A DNA stretch of 16,181 bases, taken from the NCBI GenBank assembly GCA_013694835.1, contig JACDBP010000052.1, forward strand, positions 1-16,181, given 5' to 3'. The number at the start of each line of letters is the position of its first letter. Within the stretch, counting starts at the first letter, position 1. Of the stretch, positions 6,877 through 14,012 are shown piece by piece. A program made the position numbers and the translations under genes. The DNA comes from Chloroflexota bacterium (lineage in GTDB: Bacteria > Chloroflexota > Limnocylindria > Limnocylindrales > CSP1-4). The notes under the pieces were generated by a model. It saw nothing but the letters and a program-made list of their open reading frames with translations, made no database searches and was not told the DNA's origin.

Positions 6877-7311
6877 CTAGGCCGGGTCGACGCGTCTCAG
6901 GTGCCTGATCCTGGGACCGCCAGACGACGGGCCGAGCGATGGCGCCATCTCGACCGTCACGAGGTCCACTCGCCAGGTGATGCGGCGCGGCAGGGTACCG
7001 CCAGCAGGCCACACACCGCCGCCGGACAACGCGAGGTCCGAGCGCAGGGCAGCCATCGAACGGTAGAGCCGCCGCACCTTGCGGCCGACCACGCTCTCCT
7101 CGGGCGCCCCGAACCGGCTCGTCGCGTTGCTGCGCACCTCGACGCAGGCGATCTCCGCGGGCGGGCCGGGATCGAGCGCAACGATGTCGATCTCATCGCG
7201 CCCGACGACGATGTTGCGGGCCAGCACGCGCCATCCCAGCGACTCGAGGAATCGGACCGCGGCGGTCTCCGCGGCATCGCCATGGCGTCGTCGTCGCGTG
7301 AGGCCCGGCAT
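6877..7311 (-). CDS. yraN: YraN/UPF0102 family putative endonuclease-like protein
   Basis: This 144-residue protein has the UPF0102 pattern: G.AAE.AA..FLESLGWRVLARN near residues 11-33, the E-x-D motif at E40-I41-D42, CVEVR near 56-60, FG.PEESV...K and a C-terminal R.DLV.V strand. The family has a restriction-endonuclease-like (PD-(D/E)xK) fold and an unclear role, with genetic links to DNA processing. The position where most members have Lys (FVEVK.R) is Arg60 here. The start is ATG 7311-7309, 69 bases after rnhB, without a clear ribosome binding site. The rplS-rnhB-yraN order is frequent in actinobacteria and relatives, which supports the assignment. Confidence 0.88.
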   Translation of the reverse strand: MPGLTRRRRHGDAAETAAVRFLESLGWRVLARNIVVGRDEIDIVALDPGPPAEIACVEVRSNATSRFGAPEESVVGRKVRRLYRSMAALRSDLALSGGGVWPAGGTLPRRITWRVDLVTVEMAPSLGPSSGGPRIRHLRRVDPA

Positions 7312-7380
7312 GGTGCCAGCCTGCGGGTGGCGGCTTCACTGCCACTCATCTGGGCTGGCCGCGGCGTAGCCCACGGAGGT

Positions 7381-8079
7381 TCACGTCGCCACCTCCTCCT
7401 CCCAGTCGAACACGACGCTCTGCTGGATGCCCATCAGCGCCTCCTGCACCGGTGCGAAGGAGCGGCGGTGGAACGGTGTCGCACCGTGCAGCCGAAGCGC
7501 ATCTCGGTGGTCGGCGGTGGCATAGCCCGCGTTGTGCTCCCAGCCATACTGCGGATAGCGACGCGCGAGCTTCGTCATCATCCGATCGCGAACGACCTTG
7601 GCGACGATCGAGGCGCACGAGATGGAGTAGCAGACGGCGTCCCCGTCCACGATGGCCGTGTACGGTCCCACGTGCTCCTCGAAGCCCACGATCCGTCGCC
7701 CGTCCACCAGCACGTGGTCGTGGCCGGGGATGCGCCGAATGGCACGGATCATCGCCAAGTGTGTCGCGTGGTAGATGTTGAGGCGGTCGATCTCCGCGAC
7801 CGATGCCGCGCCCACCCCGACCGCCACCGCCGAGCGCCTGATCAGCACGGCGAGGCGCTCCCGTTGCTGAGGCGAGAGGGTCTTGGAGTCGCGAACTCCC
7901 TTGATGCGCCTGCTGCTGGTCGGCATCAGGACCGCAGCCGCCACCACGGCTCCCGACGTTGGTGCCACGCCCACCTCGTCGACGCCAAGGACGCGCTCGA
8001 TCCCCTGTTGCCAGAGCCGCCGCTCGTGGCGGTGGGTGGGCACGATGAGCCGGACCGGGGTACGCCTACGTCCGGGCAT
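7381..8079 (-). CDS. rnhB: Ribonuclease HII with altered GRG motif
   Basis: This 232-residue protein aligns along its length with RNase HII, which cuts RNA in RNA-DNA hybrids and at single embedded ribonucleotides. Likely catalytic acids are D34 and E35 (GVDEVG), D126 (VLVDGR) and D147 (VDGDAV). Other hallmarks are RDSKTLS near 63-69, EIDRLNIYHAT near 96-106, the segment ISCASIVAKVVRDR near 153-166, YPQYGW, HNAGY and the C-terminal HRRSFAPVQ. The GRG tripeptide after the DE pair, which recognises the RNA-DNA junction, reads G37-V38-A39 (codons 7971-7963, GGC GTG GCA). About 30 residues precede the first strand, longer than in E. coli. ATG 8079 is 77 bases after rplS with no obvious ribosome binding site. 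Confidence 0.92.
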   Translation of the reverse strand: MPGRRRTPVRLIVPTHRHERRLWQQGIERVLGVDEVGVAPTSGAVVAAAVLMPTSSRRIKGVRDSKTLSPQQRERLAVLIRRSAVAVGVGAASVAEIDRLNIYHATHLAMIRAIRRIPGHDHVLVDGRRIVGFEEHVGPYTAIVDGDAVCYSISCASIVAKVVRDRMMTKLARRYPQYGWEHNAGYATADHRDALRLHGATPFHRRSFAPVQEALMGIQQSVVFDWEEEVAT

Positions 8080-8156
8080 GCCGGATCCGATGGGAGTGCC
8101 GCGAGGGAGAAGCGGACGGCGGGCGAGCCACGAGGCGCACCATCAGCCGCCGCGAA

Positions 8157-8504
8157 TCAGGTGGGGCGGCGCTCGCGGAGCGAGGCGGCCTTGCCGACGC
8201 GCTTGCGCAGGAAGTAGAGCTGGGCGCGGCGGGCCACGCCGTGGCGGACCACGTCGATCTTCTCGATGCGCGGCGAGTTCACCTTGAACGTGCGCTCGAC
8301 GCCGACACCGCTGCGGATGCTGCGCACGGTGATGGACCGGGTGATCCCCCCGCCTCGCAGCCGCATGATCGTGCCTTCGAAGACCTGGATGCGCTCGCGC
8401 GTCCCCTCGACCACCTTGGCCGAGACGCGCACGGTGTCGCCCGAGGCGAGGTCGGGCAGGTCCGTGCGGATCTGGTCCGCCGTGATCGCATCGATGACGT
8501 TCAA
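8157..8504 (-). CDS. rplS: 50S ribosomal protein L19
   Basis: This 115-residue protein has the normal L19 length. L19 sits at the 30S-50S interface. The sequence shows SGDTVRVSAKVVEGTRERIQ, FEGTIMR, the TVRSIRSGVGVERTF stretch, SPRIEKIDVVRHGVARRAQLYFLR and a GKAASLRER tail, all family hallmarks. The start is an unusual TTG at 8504-8502. No in-frame ATG or GTG fits, and GGAAGG lies five bases upstream. It follows trmD, as in most bacteria, but after a 134-base spacer with its own -10-like element. Confidence 0.97.
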   Translation of the reverse strand: MNVIDAITADQIRTDLPDLASGDTVRVSAKVVEGTRERIQVFEGTIMRLRGGGITRSITVRSIRSGVGVERTFKVNSPRIEKIDVVRHGVARRAQLYFLRKRVGKAASLRERRPT

Positions 8505-8509
8505 AGAAG

Positions 8510-8515
8510 CCTTCC
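8510..8515 (-). promoter_or_regulatory. Ribosome binding site that fixes the TTG start of rplS
   Basis: The minus strand reads GGAAGG followed by five bases and TTG. The nearby ATG at 8492-8490 is out of frame, so this site decides for the TTG start. Confidence 0.65.
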
Positions 8516-8609
8516 AGTCGGATATATGGGGGCGGCGGCACGAGGCGGGTCGGTCGTCGACATGGGCGGTCGCCAGCGCACGGACGCATCCTCTGGGCGA
8601 CGACGGCGG

Positions 8610-8618
8610 AGTGTAGCA
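8610..8618 (-). promoter_or_regulatory. Putative extended -10 promoter element upstream of rplS
   Basis: The minus strand reads TGCTACACT about 105 bases before the rplS start, in the sequence GCGTGCTACACT. This closely matches GCGTGCTAGACT upstream of rpsB. No convincing -35 is present. The 5' leader that would result holds a possible 7-bp long-range pairing (GTCGTCG with CGACGAC) and could be a regulatory leader, but this is weak. Confidence 0.42.
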
Positions 8619-8638
8619 CGCTCCAGTCTTGACGCGGG

Positions 8639-9343
8639 TCAGTCCGGCGAGTCTGCTCCTGCCGCGGCTCCGCCTCCTGGGAGGTCCGGCCGCTGCCGCC
8701 TGGTCCGTTCGATGGCCTGCTCACGGCGCCAGCGAGCGACCGCACCATGGTCGCCGCTGACGAGGATGTCCGGGACGCGCTGGCCCTCGAACTCGGGCGG
8801 CCGCGTCCATTGGGGATACTCCAGTAGCCCTGCATCGGAGAACGACTCCTCGACCGGCGACGCCTCGTCGATGGCGCCGGGCAGGAGGCGCACGACGGCA
8901 TCGATGACGGTCATCGCGGCGATCTCGCCACCGGAGAGGACGAAGTCGCCGACCGACAGCTCCAGGTCGACCATGCCTCGGACCCGTTCATCGACGCCCT
9001 CGTAGCGAGGGCAGAGCAGGATCAGGTGCGAGCGCTCGGCGAGGTCGCGGGCGCGGGCCTGGCGGAACGGTTCGCCGCCCGGGTCGAGCAGCACCACGGT
9101 AACGCCCGGCGCACGGAGCTCGGCCAGCGAACCGGCGAGCGGCTCCGGTCGCAGCACCATCCCCGCCCCGCCACCGTACGGGTAGGCGTCCACGCTCCGA
9201 TGGCGTCCCAGTCCCCAGCGGCGCAAGTCGTAGGCCCGGAGCTCGACCAGCCCCCGTTCGATGGCCCGGCCCGGGATGCTCACGCCGAGCGGGCCGGGGA
9301 AGAGCTCCGGGAAGAGCGTGACCACGTCGATCCGGAGCGTCAC
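8639..9343 (-). CDS. trmD: tRNA (guanine37-N1)-methyltransferase
   Basis: This 234-residue SPOUT-class enzyme methylates G37 of tRNAs to prevent frameshifting, using S-adenosylmethionine. Motifs are the N-terminal VVTLFPELF, the YPYGGGAGMVLRPEP loop near 54-68, the trefoil-knot segments LLCPRYEGVDERV and LSVGDFVLSGGE, MTVIDAVVRLLPG, TRPPEFEG..VP and SGDHGAVARWRREQ. The C-terminal tail is slightly shorter than in E. coli (254 residues) and ends in a Gly/Ala-rich stretch. The start is GTG 9343-9341, overlapping the rimM stop by four bases (GTGA), so the two are probably translated together. Confidence 0.97.
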   Translation of the reverse strand: MTLRIDVVTLFPELFPGPLGVSIPGRAIERGLVELRAYDLRRWGLGRHRSVDAYPYGGGAGMVLRPEPLAGSLAELRAPGVTVVLLDPGGEPFRQARARDLAERSHLILLCPRYEGVDERVRGMVDLELSVGDFVLSGGEIAAMTVIDAVVRLLPGAIDEASPVEESFSDAGLLEYPQWTRPPEFEGQRVPDILVSGDHGAVARWRREQAIERTRRQRPDLPGGGAAAGADSPD

Positions 9344-9972
9344 CCGTCGGCCGGCTTGTCGCCCCGTTCGGGCACCATGCCGCGCGGCAGCCGCGAGGAG
9401 CGCCGTCCGCGAGCTCGCCTGGTCGGGGGCTCGTCGTCCAGTCCCAACGCCTCGCCGTCGATCTCGATGCGGCCTTCGGCCGGCTCGAAGACCCTGACCA
9501 CATCGCGGACCGCGGGGACCAGCACCTCTCCGCGGGTCCCACCGCGGACGACGTAGACCTCCGACTCCCCCGCCCGGAAGACGTCCGCGACCGTGCCGAG
9601 CGATTCGCCGGCGCTCGTCGTCACGGGCACGCCGATGACCTCGTGCCAGTAGGCCTCACCCTGTGCGAGACCCTGGACCGGTCGCTCGACCTCGAGGTAA
9701 ACGTCGCGCAGGGATTCGGCCGCCTCGCGGGTCCGCACCTCCTGGAAGCGCACCAGGATGCCCGGCACGTCTGGCTGGACCCAGCCGACGGTGAGCACGT
9801 CCGACGATCCTTCCGGAAAGACGCGGCTGCCCTCCGCGAACCTCGAGTCGTCGTCGGTCAGCACCTCGACGCGGACTGCGCCGTTGAGGCCGTGCAACCC
9901 TCGCACCCTCCCGACGACCAGTCGATCATGCGGGTCCGTGGCTCCGGAGCGGCGGCGACGCACGTCGGCCAC
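9340..9972 (-). CDS. rimM: 16S rRNA processing protein RimM
   Basis: This 210-residue factor helps 30S maturation and binds protein S19. The N-terminal RimM domain is seen as LVVGRVRGLHGLNGAVRVEV near residues 18-37. The C-terminal PRC-barrel domain appears from YWHEVIGVPVTT through LVPAVRDVVRVFEP to GEALGLDD. About 30 basic residues follow as a tail without family similarity. The start is GTG 9972-9970, five bases after the khpA stop. A second in-frame GTG at 9963 is possible and no clear ribosome binding site separates them. Its place between khpA and trmD is conserved. Confidence 0.95.
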   Translation of the reverse strand: MADVRRRRSGATDPHDRLVVGRVRGLHGLNGAVRVEVLTDDDSRFAEGSRVFPEGSSDVLTVGWVQPDVPGILVRFQEVRTREAAESLRDVYLEVERPVQGLAQGEAYWHEVIGVPVTTSAGESLGTVADVFRAGESEVYVVRGGTRGEVLVPAVRDVVRVFEPAEGRIEIDGEALGLDDEPPTRRARGRRSSRLPRGMVPERGDKPADG

Positions 9973-9977
9973 GGCCG

Positions 9978-10211
9978 CTAGACGATCTCCAGCGAGATCG
10001 ACTCGCCGTCGCGAGCAGCCATCACCTTGAGCAACGTCCGCAGGGCCTTCGCGACAGAACCGTTGCGACCGATCACCTTGCCCATGTCGTCCTCGGCCAC
10101 GTGCAGCTCGAGGACCCGGCCGTCCGGCTCGTCATGAAGCTCCACCGTCACAGCATCGGGATCATCGACGAGTGACTTGGCGACATATTCGATGAGTTCC
10201 TGGGCTGCCAT
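9978..10211 (-). CDS. khpA: KH-domain RNA-binding protein KhpA
   Basis: This 77-residue protein consists of a single KH domain with the GxxG loop in GKVIGRNGSVAKALRTLL (about residues 44-61). KhpA (YlqC) binds RNA, in several Gram-positive bacteria with KhpB/Jag, and affects translation or cell elongation. ATG 10211-10209 lies seven bases after the rpsP stop, with no distinct ribosome binding site, so it is likely coupled. The rpsP-khpA-rimM-trmD order is the usual one. No Jag-like partner is encoded in this window. Confidence 0.95.
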   Translation of the reverse strand: MAAQELIEYVAKSLVDDPDAVTVELHDEPDGRVLELHVAEDDMGKVIGRNGSVAKALRTLLKVMAARDGESISLEIV

Positions 10212-10218
10212 GGTGTGC

Positions 10219-10473
10219 CTAGCTCGCGTCCGGCAGGATGCCGGCCTTGCGGAACAGGCGCTCCACCGTGTCCGTCGGCTTGGCCCCCTGGCTCATCCAC
10301 TTGTTCGCCTTCTCGGCGTCGACGGTGATCTCAACGGGGTCCATGCGTGGGTTGTAGTGCCCGATGGTGTCGAGCGAACGGCTGTCGCGGGCGGCACGGC
10401 TGTCGCTGACGACGAAACGGTAGGTTGGTTGCTTGGTCGCGCCAACGCGACTGAGACGGATCCGAACGGCCAC
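10219..10473 (-). CDS. rpsP: 30S ribosomal protein S16
   Basis: This 84-residue protein has the standard S16 length. The N-terminus MAVRIRLSRVGATKQPTYR is diagnostic. It is followed by VVSDSRAARDSR, IGHYNPR and a C-terminal WMSQGAKPTDTVERLFRKAG. S16 is an early 30S assembly protein. The start is GTG 10473-10471, with AAGGAGG at 10492-10486 upstream. The frame is open a little further upstream but that part does not resemble S16. Only 59 bases separate it from the stop of the DUF3352 gene and they contain a hairpin. Confidence 0.97.
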   Translation of the reverse strand: MAVRIRLSRVGATKQPTYRFVVSDSRAARDSRSLDTIGHYNPRMDPVEITVDAEKANKWMSQGAKPTDTVERLFRKAGILPDAS

Positions 10474-10507
10474 GGTGCTCTGCTTCCTCCTTGGGCTGGG
10501 GTGGGCG

Positions 10508-10529
10508 GAGGGGCGTGGGCACGCCCCTC
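10508..10529 (-). repeat. 9-bp GC-rich hairpin between the DUF3352 gene and rpsP
   Basis: GAGGGGCGT and ACGCCCCTC form a perfect nine-base-pair stem with a four-base loop, three bases after the DUF3352 gene stop. No T-run follows, so it is not a standard intrinsic terminator. It may be a weak terminator, a processing signal or an mRNA stabiliser that sets different levels for the upstream gene and rpsP. Confidence 0.6.
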
Positions 10530-10532
10530 GCC

Positions 10533-12536
10533 TCACTTCACGATGAGCTGGAAGTGGGCCTGTTGATCTGCGCCGTCCTGGATGCCCACCATGATCAGCT
10601 GATCGAGCGGCACGAGGAACGGCTTCAACTCCTTGTCGTAGCGGTCCCGGAAGTCGGCCGGGAGCGCCTTCTCCTCGACGATCGCCCGGATACCGCTGAG
10701 ATCCACCCAGATGAGGCCCGAGGTGGCCGGACCTCCAGCCGCCTTCAGCACGTCGGCGAACCGCTGTGACTGGCCGAGGCTTGCCTCGGGCTTCAGGTCG
10801 AGCAGCTTCTTGGTGTAGGCCTCGCCCCAGCCCAGGATGAAGGCGCCGTCCTTGATGGCATAGCTGATGCTCGAGGGCAGGTCGCCCGGCAGCGGTGAGC
10901 CGCTCGCGAGTGCGATGGTGGTGAGCTGGGTCCCGGCGTAGTCCTGCTGCGTCACCTTGGCTGCCTTGCCGGCACCGAGCTGGGCGAAGGTCGTCAGCTG
11001 GGTGATCCTCTGCTTCGCAACGTTCTCGTCGGTCAGCGAGGCGACGAGCGCCACGGCCGGTTGACCATCGCTCAAGCCGCCCGTGATCACGACGTTGCCC
11101 AGCCAGTCAAGGTAGTTCTCGAGCTTCGTGCCGAGCACGCCCTCGATCTGGGTGATCTGCTGCTGGACGTTCGGGCCGGCCTGCTGCAGCAGCGGATCCT
11201 GCTTGAGAGCGGTGACCAGCTCGCGGGCGAAGTTGCCGGCATCCGGCAGCTCGGCATAGGCGAGGCTGTCGCTCGGGACGCGCTTCGTGAGACCGCTGTC
11301 CCTGCCGCTACCCGGGGTCGCGCCCGGCGCGGCGCGGTTGATCGAGTCGATGACCAGGCGGTCGCCCTCGAACCGGACCGAGGACATGCTGATCGTCGGG
11401 ATCTTCGTCAGGAAGTAGGTCAGAAGCTTGTTGCCGGGCTTGCCCTCGGGTGCCAGGCTCGCGAGCTGAGCGTAGGCGGCGGTCGCGTCGGTGTAGATCA
11501 GTCCCACGCGATCGCCGCGCAGCTTTGCGAGCCCCGCCGTGAATCGCGCATCCTTGCCGAGGGTCTCCGCACCGGCCGCCTTGCGGTCCAGGGCGGCGTT
11601 GAGGTCCTCGACCTTCGACGAGACCAGGATGGCGTCTGACGTGAGGGCGTAGCTCGCGCCACCGTCACCGTCGCCGCCATTCGCGGGAGTGACCGTCACG
11701 ACCTGGGTCCCGTCGGGGCGCGACGTGCTGGCGAAGGTGGCCGTGCCGGGCGCGACCTCCGCGCGGATCTTGTCAAGCGTGACCTGGGCCTTGACGCGGT
11801 CCTGGACCCCGACGACCGCCACGACCCGCGGGATCTTGGGCGCTGCCGCGGTCGGATCCAGGCTCGGCTGCTGGGGGTATTCGAGCATGGCGACCGACAG
11901 CTGACCCGAGAACCAGGGCTTGACGTCGCCGGTGTAGGTGTAGCGGCCCTTCGTTGCCTCCGTCAGAAGCTTGTCGAGGGACTGGCCGATGCCCTGGTCG
12001 AGGGTGGTGCGGTCGGCGAAGCCCGGGAAGTGGGCGAGGAAGCCTGCGACCTTCTCTCGCTGGTCGCCGGGCAGGTCGAGCCGCATCTCGTAGTACGCCA
12101 CCGTGCTCGCCGGCAGGTACGACAGCGCGGTCGAGGTGGGGGTGCTCGTCTGGGCAGCGAAGAACGCGACCGCCCCCACCGTGCCGACGACGAGAACCGT
12201 GACCAGGAGCGCGGCGATCCAGCGGAGCGGACTCCCGGAACTGCGTCGGGCGGCAGCCGGGACCGCCAACGGCTGGGTCAGCGAGGGATCGGAGGACGCG
12301 CTGCCCGCGGCGTAGGACGGCTGGTCCTGGGGCTGGTAGGTGCCGGGAGGCGGCGTGGCCTGGGAGGGCGTTCCGCCCACCGGCGGCAGCTGCCACGCGT
12401 GCTCGGCCGATGGTGCCGGCTGGAGGTCGGGCGAGTTCGGCAGGGGGCCTGCGTGGACGGCGGTCTCGTCGGACGGCGCCTGCCGCCCGGGCTCCTCGGA
12501 GCCGGGAGGCCGGTACCTGTCGTTGGGATCGCTCAT
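10533..12536 (-). CDS. DUF3352-type single-pass membrane protein with large extracytoplasmic domain
   Basis: The protein has 667 residues from ATG 12536. Residues 1-100 are rich in Pro, Gln, Ser and Ala and probably disordered in the cytoplasm. Residues about 105-127 form one transmembrane helix (WIAALLVTVLVVGTVGAVAFF) preceded by Arg residues. The rest, about 540 residues, would lie outside. It opens with LSYLPASTVAYYEMRLDLPGDQREKVAGFL, which resembles the N-terminal pattern of DUF3352 proteins, whose function is unknown. Repeating internal patterns (VALVASLTDENVAKQRI, KIRAEV, ISYAIKDGAFILGWGE) suggest duplicated alpha/beta modules. The start is supported by AAGGAG at 12551-12546. A GTG at 12563 overlapping the ffh stop is an alternative. 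It interrupts the usual ffh-rpsP adjacency. Confidence 0.85.
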   Translation of the reverse strand: MSDPNDRYRPPGSEEPGRQAPSDETAVHAGPLPNSPDLQPAPSAEHAWQLPPVGGTPSQATPPPGTYQPQDQPSYAAGSASSDPSLTQPLAVPAAARRSSGSPLRWIAALLVTVLVVGTVGAVAFFAAQTSTPTSTALSYLPASTVAYYEMRLDLPGDQREKVAGFLAHFPGFADRTTLDQGIGQSLDKLLTEATKGRYTYTGDVKPWFSGQLSVAMLEYPQQPSLDPTAAAPKIPRVVAVVGVQDRVKAQVTLDKIRAEVAPGTATFASTSRPDGTQVVTVTPANGGDGDGGASYALTSDAILVSSKVEDLNAALDRKAAGAETLGKDARFTAGLAKLRGDRVGLIYTDATAAYAQLASLAPEGKPGNKLLTYFLTKIPTISMSSVRFEGDRLVIDSINRAAPGATPGSGRDSGLTKRVPSDSLAYAELPDAGNFARELVTALKQDPLLQQAGPNVQQQITQIEGVLGTKLENYLDWLGNVVITGGLSDGQPAVALVASLTDENVAKQRITQLTTFAQLGAGKAAKVTQQDYAGTQLTTIALASGSPLPGDLPSSISYAIKDGAFILGWGEAYTKKLLDLKPEASLGQSQRFADVLKAAGGPATSGLIWVDLSGIRAIVEEKALPADFRDRYDKELKPFLVPLDQLIMVGIQDGADQQAHFQLIVK

Positions 12537-12562
12537 CGGGTGTGGCTCCTTCTGTGTCGTCA

Positions 12563-13891
12563 CTACCGGCGGCCGAAGGGAAGGCCCGGCAGGCGGCGCC
12601 CTCCACCGGCCATCTGGCGCATCAGCTTCCGCATCTCCTGGAACTGCTTGAGGACACGGTTGACGTCGGGCAGCGTGGTACCCGATCCCCGGGCGATCCG
12701 GCGTCGCCGTGAGCCGTTGAGGACGTGTGGGTCGCGCCGCTCGTCCGCGGTCATCGAGCGGATGATGGCCTCGACGCGGCTCAGCTCGCCGCCCTCGACG
12801 GCCTTCTGAGCGTCCTTGGCCATGCCGCCCATCCCGGGGATCATGCCCAGCACATCGCCAAGCGGCCCCATCTTCTTGATCTGCTGCATCTGCTCGAGGA
12901 AGTCCTCGAGCGTGAAGGCGTTCTTGCGCAGCTTGGTGGCGAGCTGCTCGGCCTGTTTCTGGTCGAAGGTCTCCTGGGCGCGTTCGACGAGCGTCAGCAC
13001 ATCGCCCATACCGAGGATCCGGCCGGCAAGCCGGTCGGGATGGAACGGCTCCAGCGCGTCCGTCTTCTCGCCCGTGCCGAGGAACTTGACCGGCACGCCA
13101 GTCACCGCGCTGATGGACAGCGCAGCACCACCGCGGGCGTCGCCGTCGATCTTCGTCAGAACGAGCCCGCTGACGGGCAGCGCCGCGTGGAAGGCCTGGG
13201 CCACGCTGACGGCTTCCTGGCCGACCATCGCGTCGACCACCAGCAGCGTCTCGGCAGGCTTGATCGCCGCCGCAAGACCCCGGATCTCCTCCATCAGCAC
13301 CTGGTCGACCTGCAGCCGGCCCGCGGTGTCGACGATGACCACGTCCCGGCCGGACCGCCTGGCTTCGGCCAGGCCGCCCTTCGCGATGTCAAGCACGGAC
13401 GTGCCGGCCGGCGCGCGATGAACCGGGATGTCGAGGCTGCGACCGAGCGCCACCAGCTGGTCCACGGCCGCCGGACGATAGGGATCGGCCGCGACCAGCA
13501 GCGGCTGGCGGCCCTGCTTGACGAAGTGACGCGCGAGCTTCGCGGCGGAGGTCGTCTTGCCCGAACCCTGGAGCCCGACCAACGCGATCACCGACGGGCT
13601 GCCCTGCAGTCGCAGGCCGCGCTCTCCGACGCTGAGCAGCGCCGTCAGCTCTTCGTGGACGATCTTGATGACCTGCTGGCCGGCGTTCAGGTTCTCGAGC
13701 ACCTCGGCGCCGATGGCGCGCTCGCGGACCCGGGCAACGAAGTCCTTGACCACCTTGTAGTTGACGTCGGCCTCGAGCAGCGCCAGGCGTACCTCGCGCA
13801 TCGCGAGATCGACGTCGGCCTCGCTGACGCGGCCTCGCCCGGTGAGCTTGCCCAGCACATCGCGCAGGCGGTCGGAGAGGACGTCGAACAC
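12563..13891 (-). CDS. ffh: Signal recognition particle protein (SRP54 homologue)
   Basis: From GTG 13891-13889 the protein has 442 residues, matching Ffh length. It binds signal sequences and 4.5S RNA and delivers ribosomes to FtsY. The N domain (residues 1 to about 95) is followed by the G domain: GLQGSGKTT (106-114), AADPYRPAA (134-142), VDTAGRLQ (188-195), TKIDGDARGG (246-255) and the GTGEKTDALEPF closing motif. The methionine-rich M domain (about 300-442) has FLEQMQQIKKMGPLGDVLGM and the RNA-binding RIARGSGTT. The start choice rests on family alignment and AGGAG at 13907-13903, eleven bases upstream. The frame is open upstream into ftsY, but that part is not conserved. Confidence 0.97.
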   Translation of the reverse strand: MFDVLSDRLRDVLGKLTGRGRVSEADVDLAMREVRLALLEADVNYKVVKDFVARVRERAIGAEVLENLNAGQQVIKIVHEELTALLSVGERGLRLQGSPSVIALVGLQGSGKTTSAAKLARHFVKQGRQPLLVAADPYRPAAVDQLVALGRSLDIPVHRAPAGTSVLDIAKGGLAEARRSGRDVVIVDTAGRLQVDQVLMEEIRGLAAAIKPAETLLVVDAMVGQEAVSVAQAFHAALPVSGLVLTKIDGDARGGAALSISAVTGVPVKFLGTGEKTDALEPFHPDRLAGRILGMGDVLTLVERAQETFDQKQAEQLATKLRKNAFTLEDFLEQMQQIKKMGPLGDVLGMIPGMGGMAKDAQKAVEGGELSRVEAIIRSMTADERRDPHVLNGSRRRRIARGSGTTLPDVNRVLKQFQEMRKLMRQMAGGGRRLPGLPFGRR

Positions 13892-13983
13892 GGCGGTGGG
13901 GACTCCTGATCGCGGTGCCGCGAGTTCTGGCGACACGGAGGTGGACTTCGGGGACGGAAGGGCGCGGAACGGCGCCTGCCGAA

Positions 13984-13989
13984 AGTGTA
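13984..13989 (-). promoter_or_regulatory. Putative -10 element upstream of ffh
   Basis: The minus strand reads GCTACACT, with TACACT as the hexamer, about 92 bases before the ffh start in the ftsY-ffh spacer of 121 bases. It shares GCTACACT with the rplS element but lacks the TG of an extended -10, and no -35 is visible. It is a weak call. Confidence 0.35.
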
Positions 13990-14012
13990 GCGGAGCGCCG
14001 TCGCGAGGCCCC

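Noticed and set aside
6658..8217. 519-codon open frame on the plus strand over the noncoding region, yraN and rnhB
   Set aside because: It is antisense to yraN and rnhB, and its His/Arg-rich product shows no family similarity. It also covers the inverted repeats, which argues for noncoding DNA.
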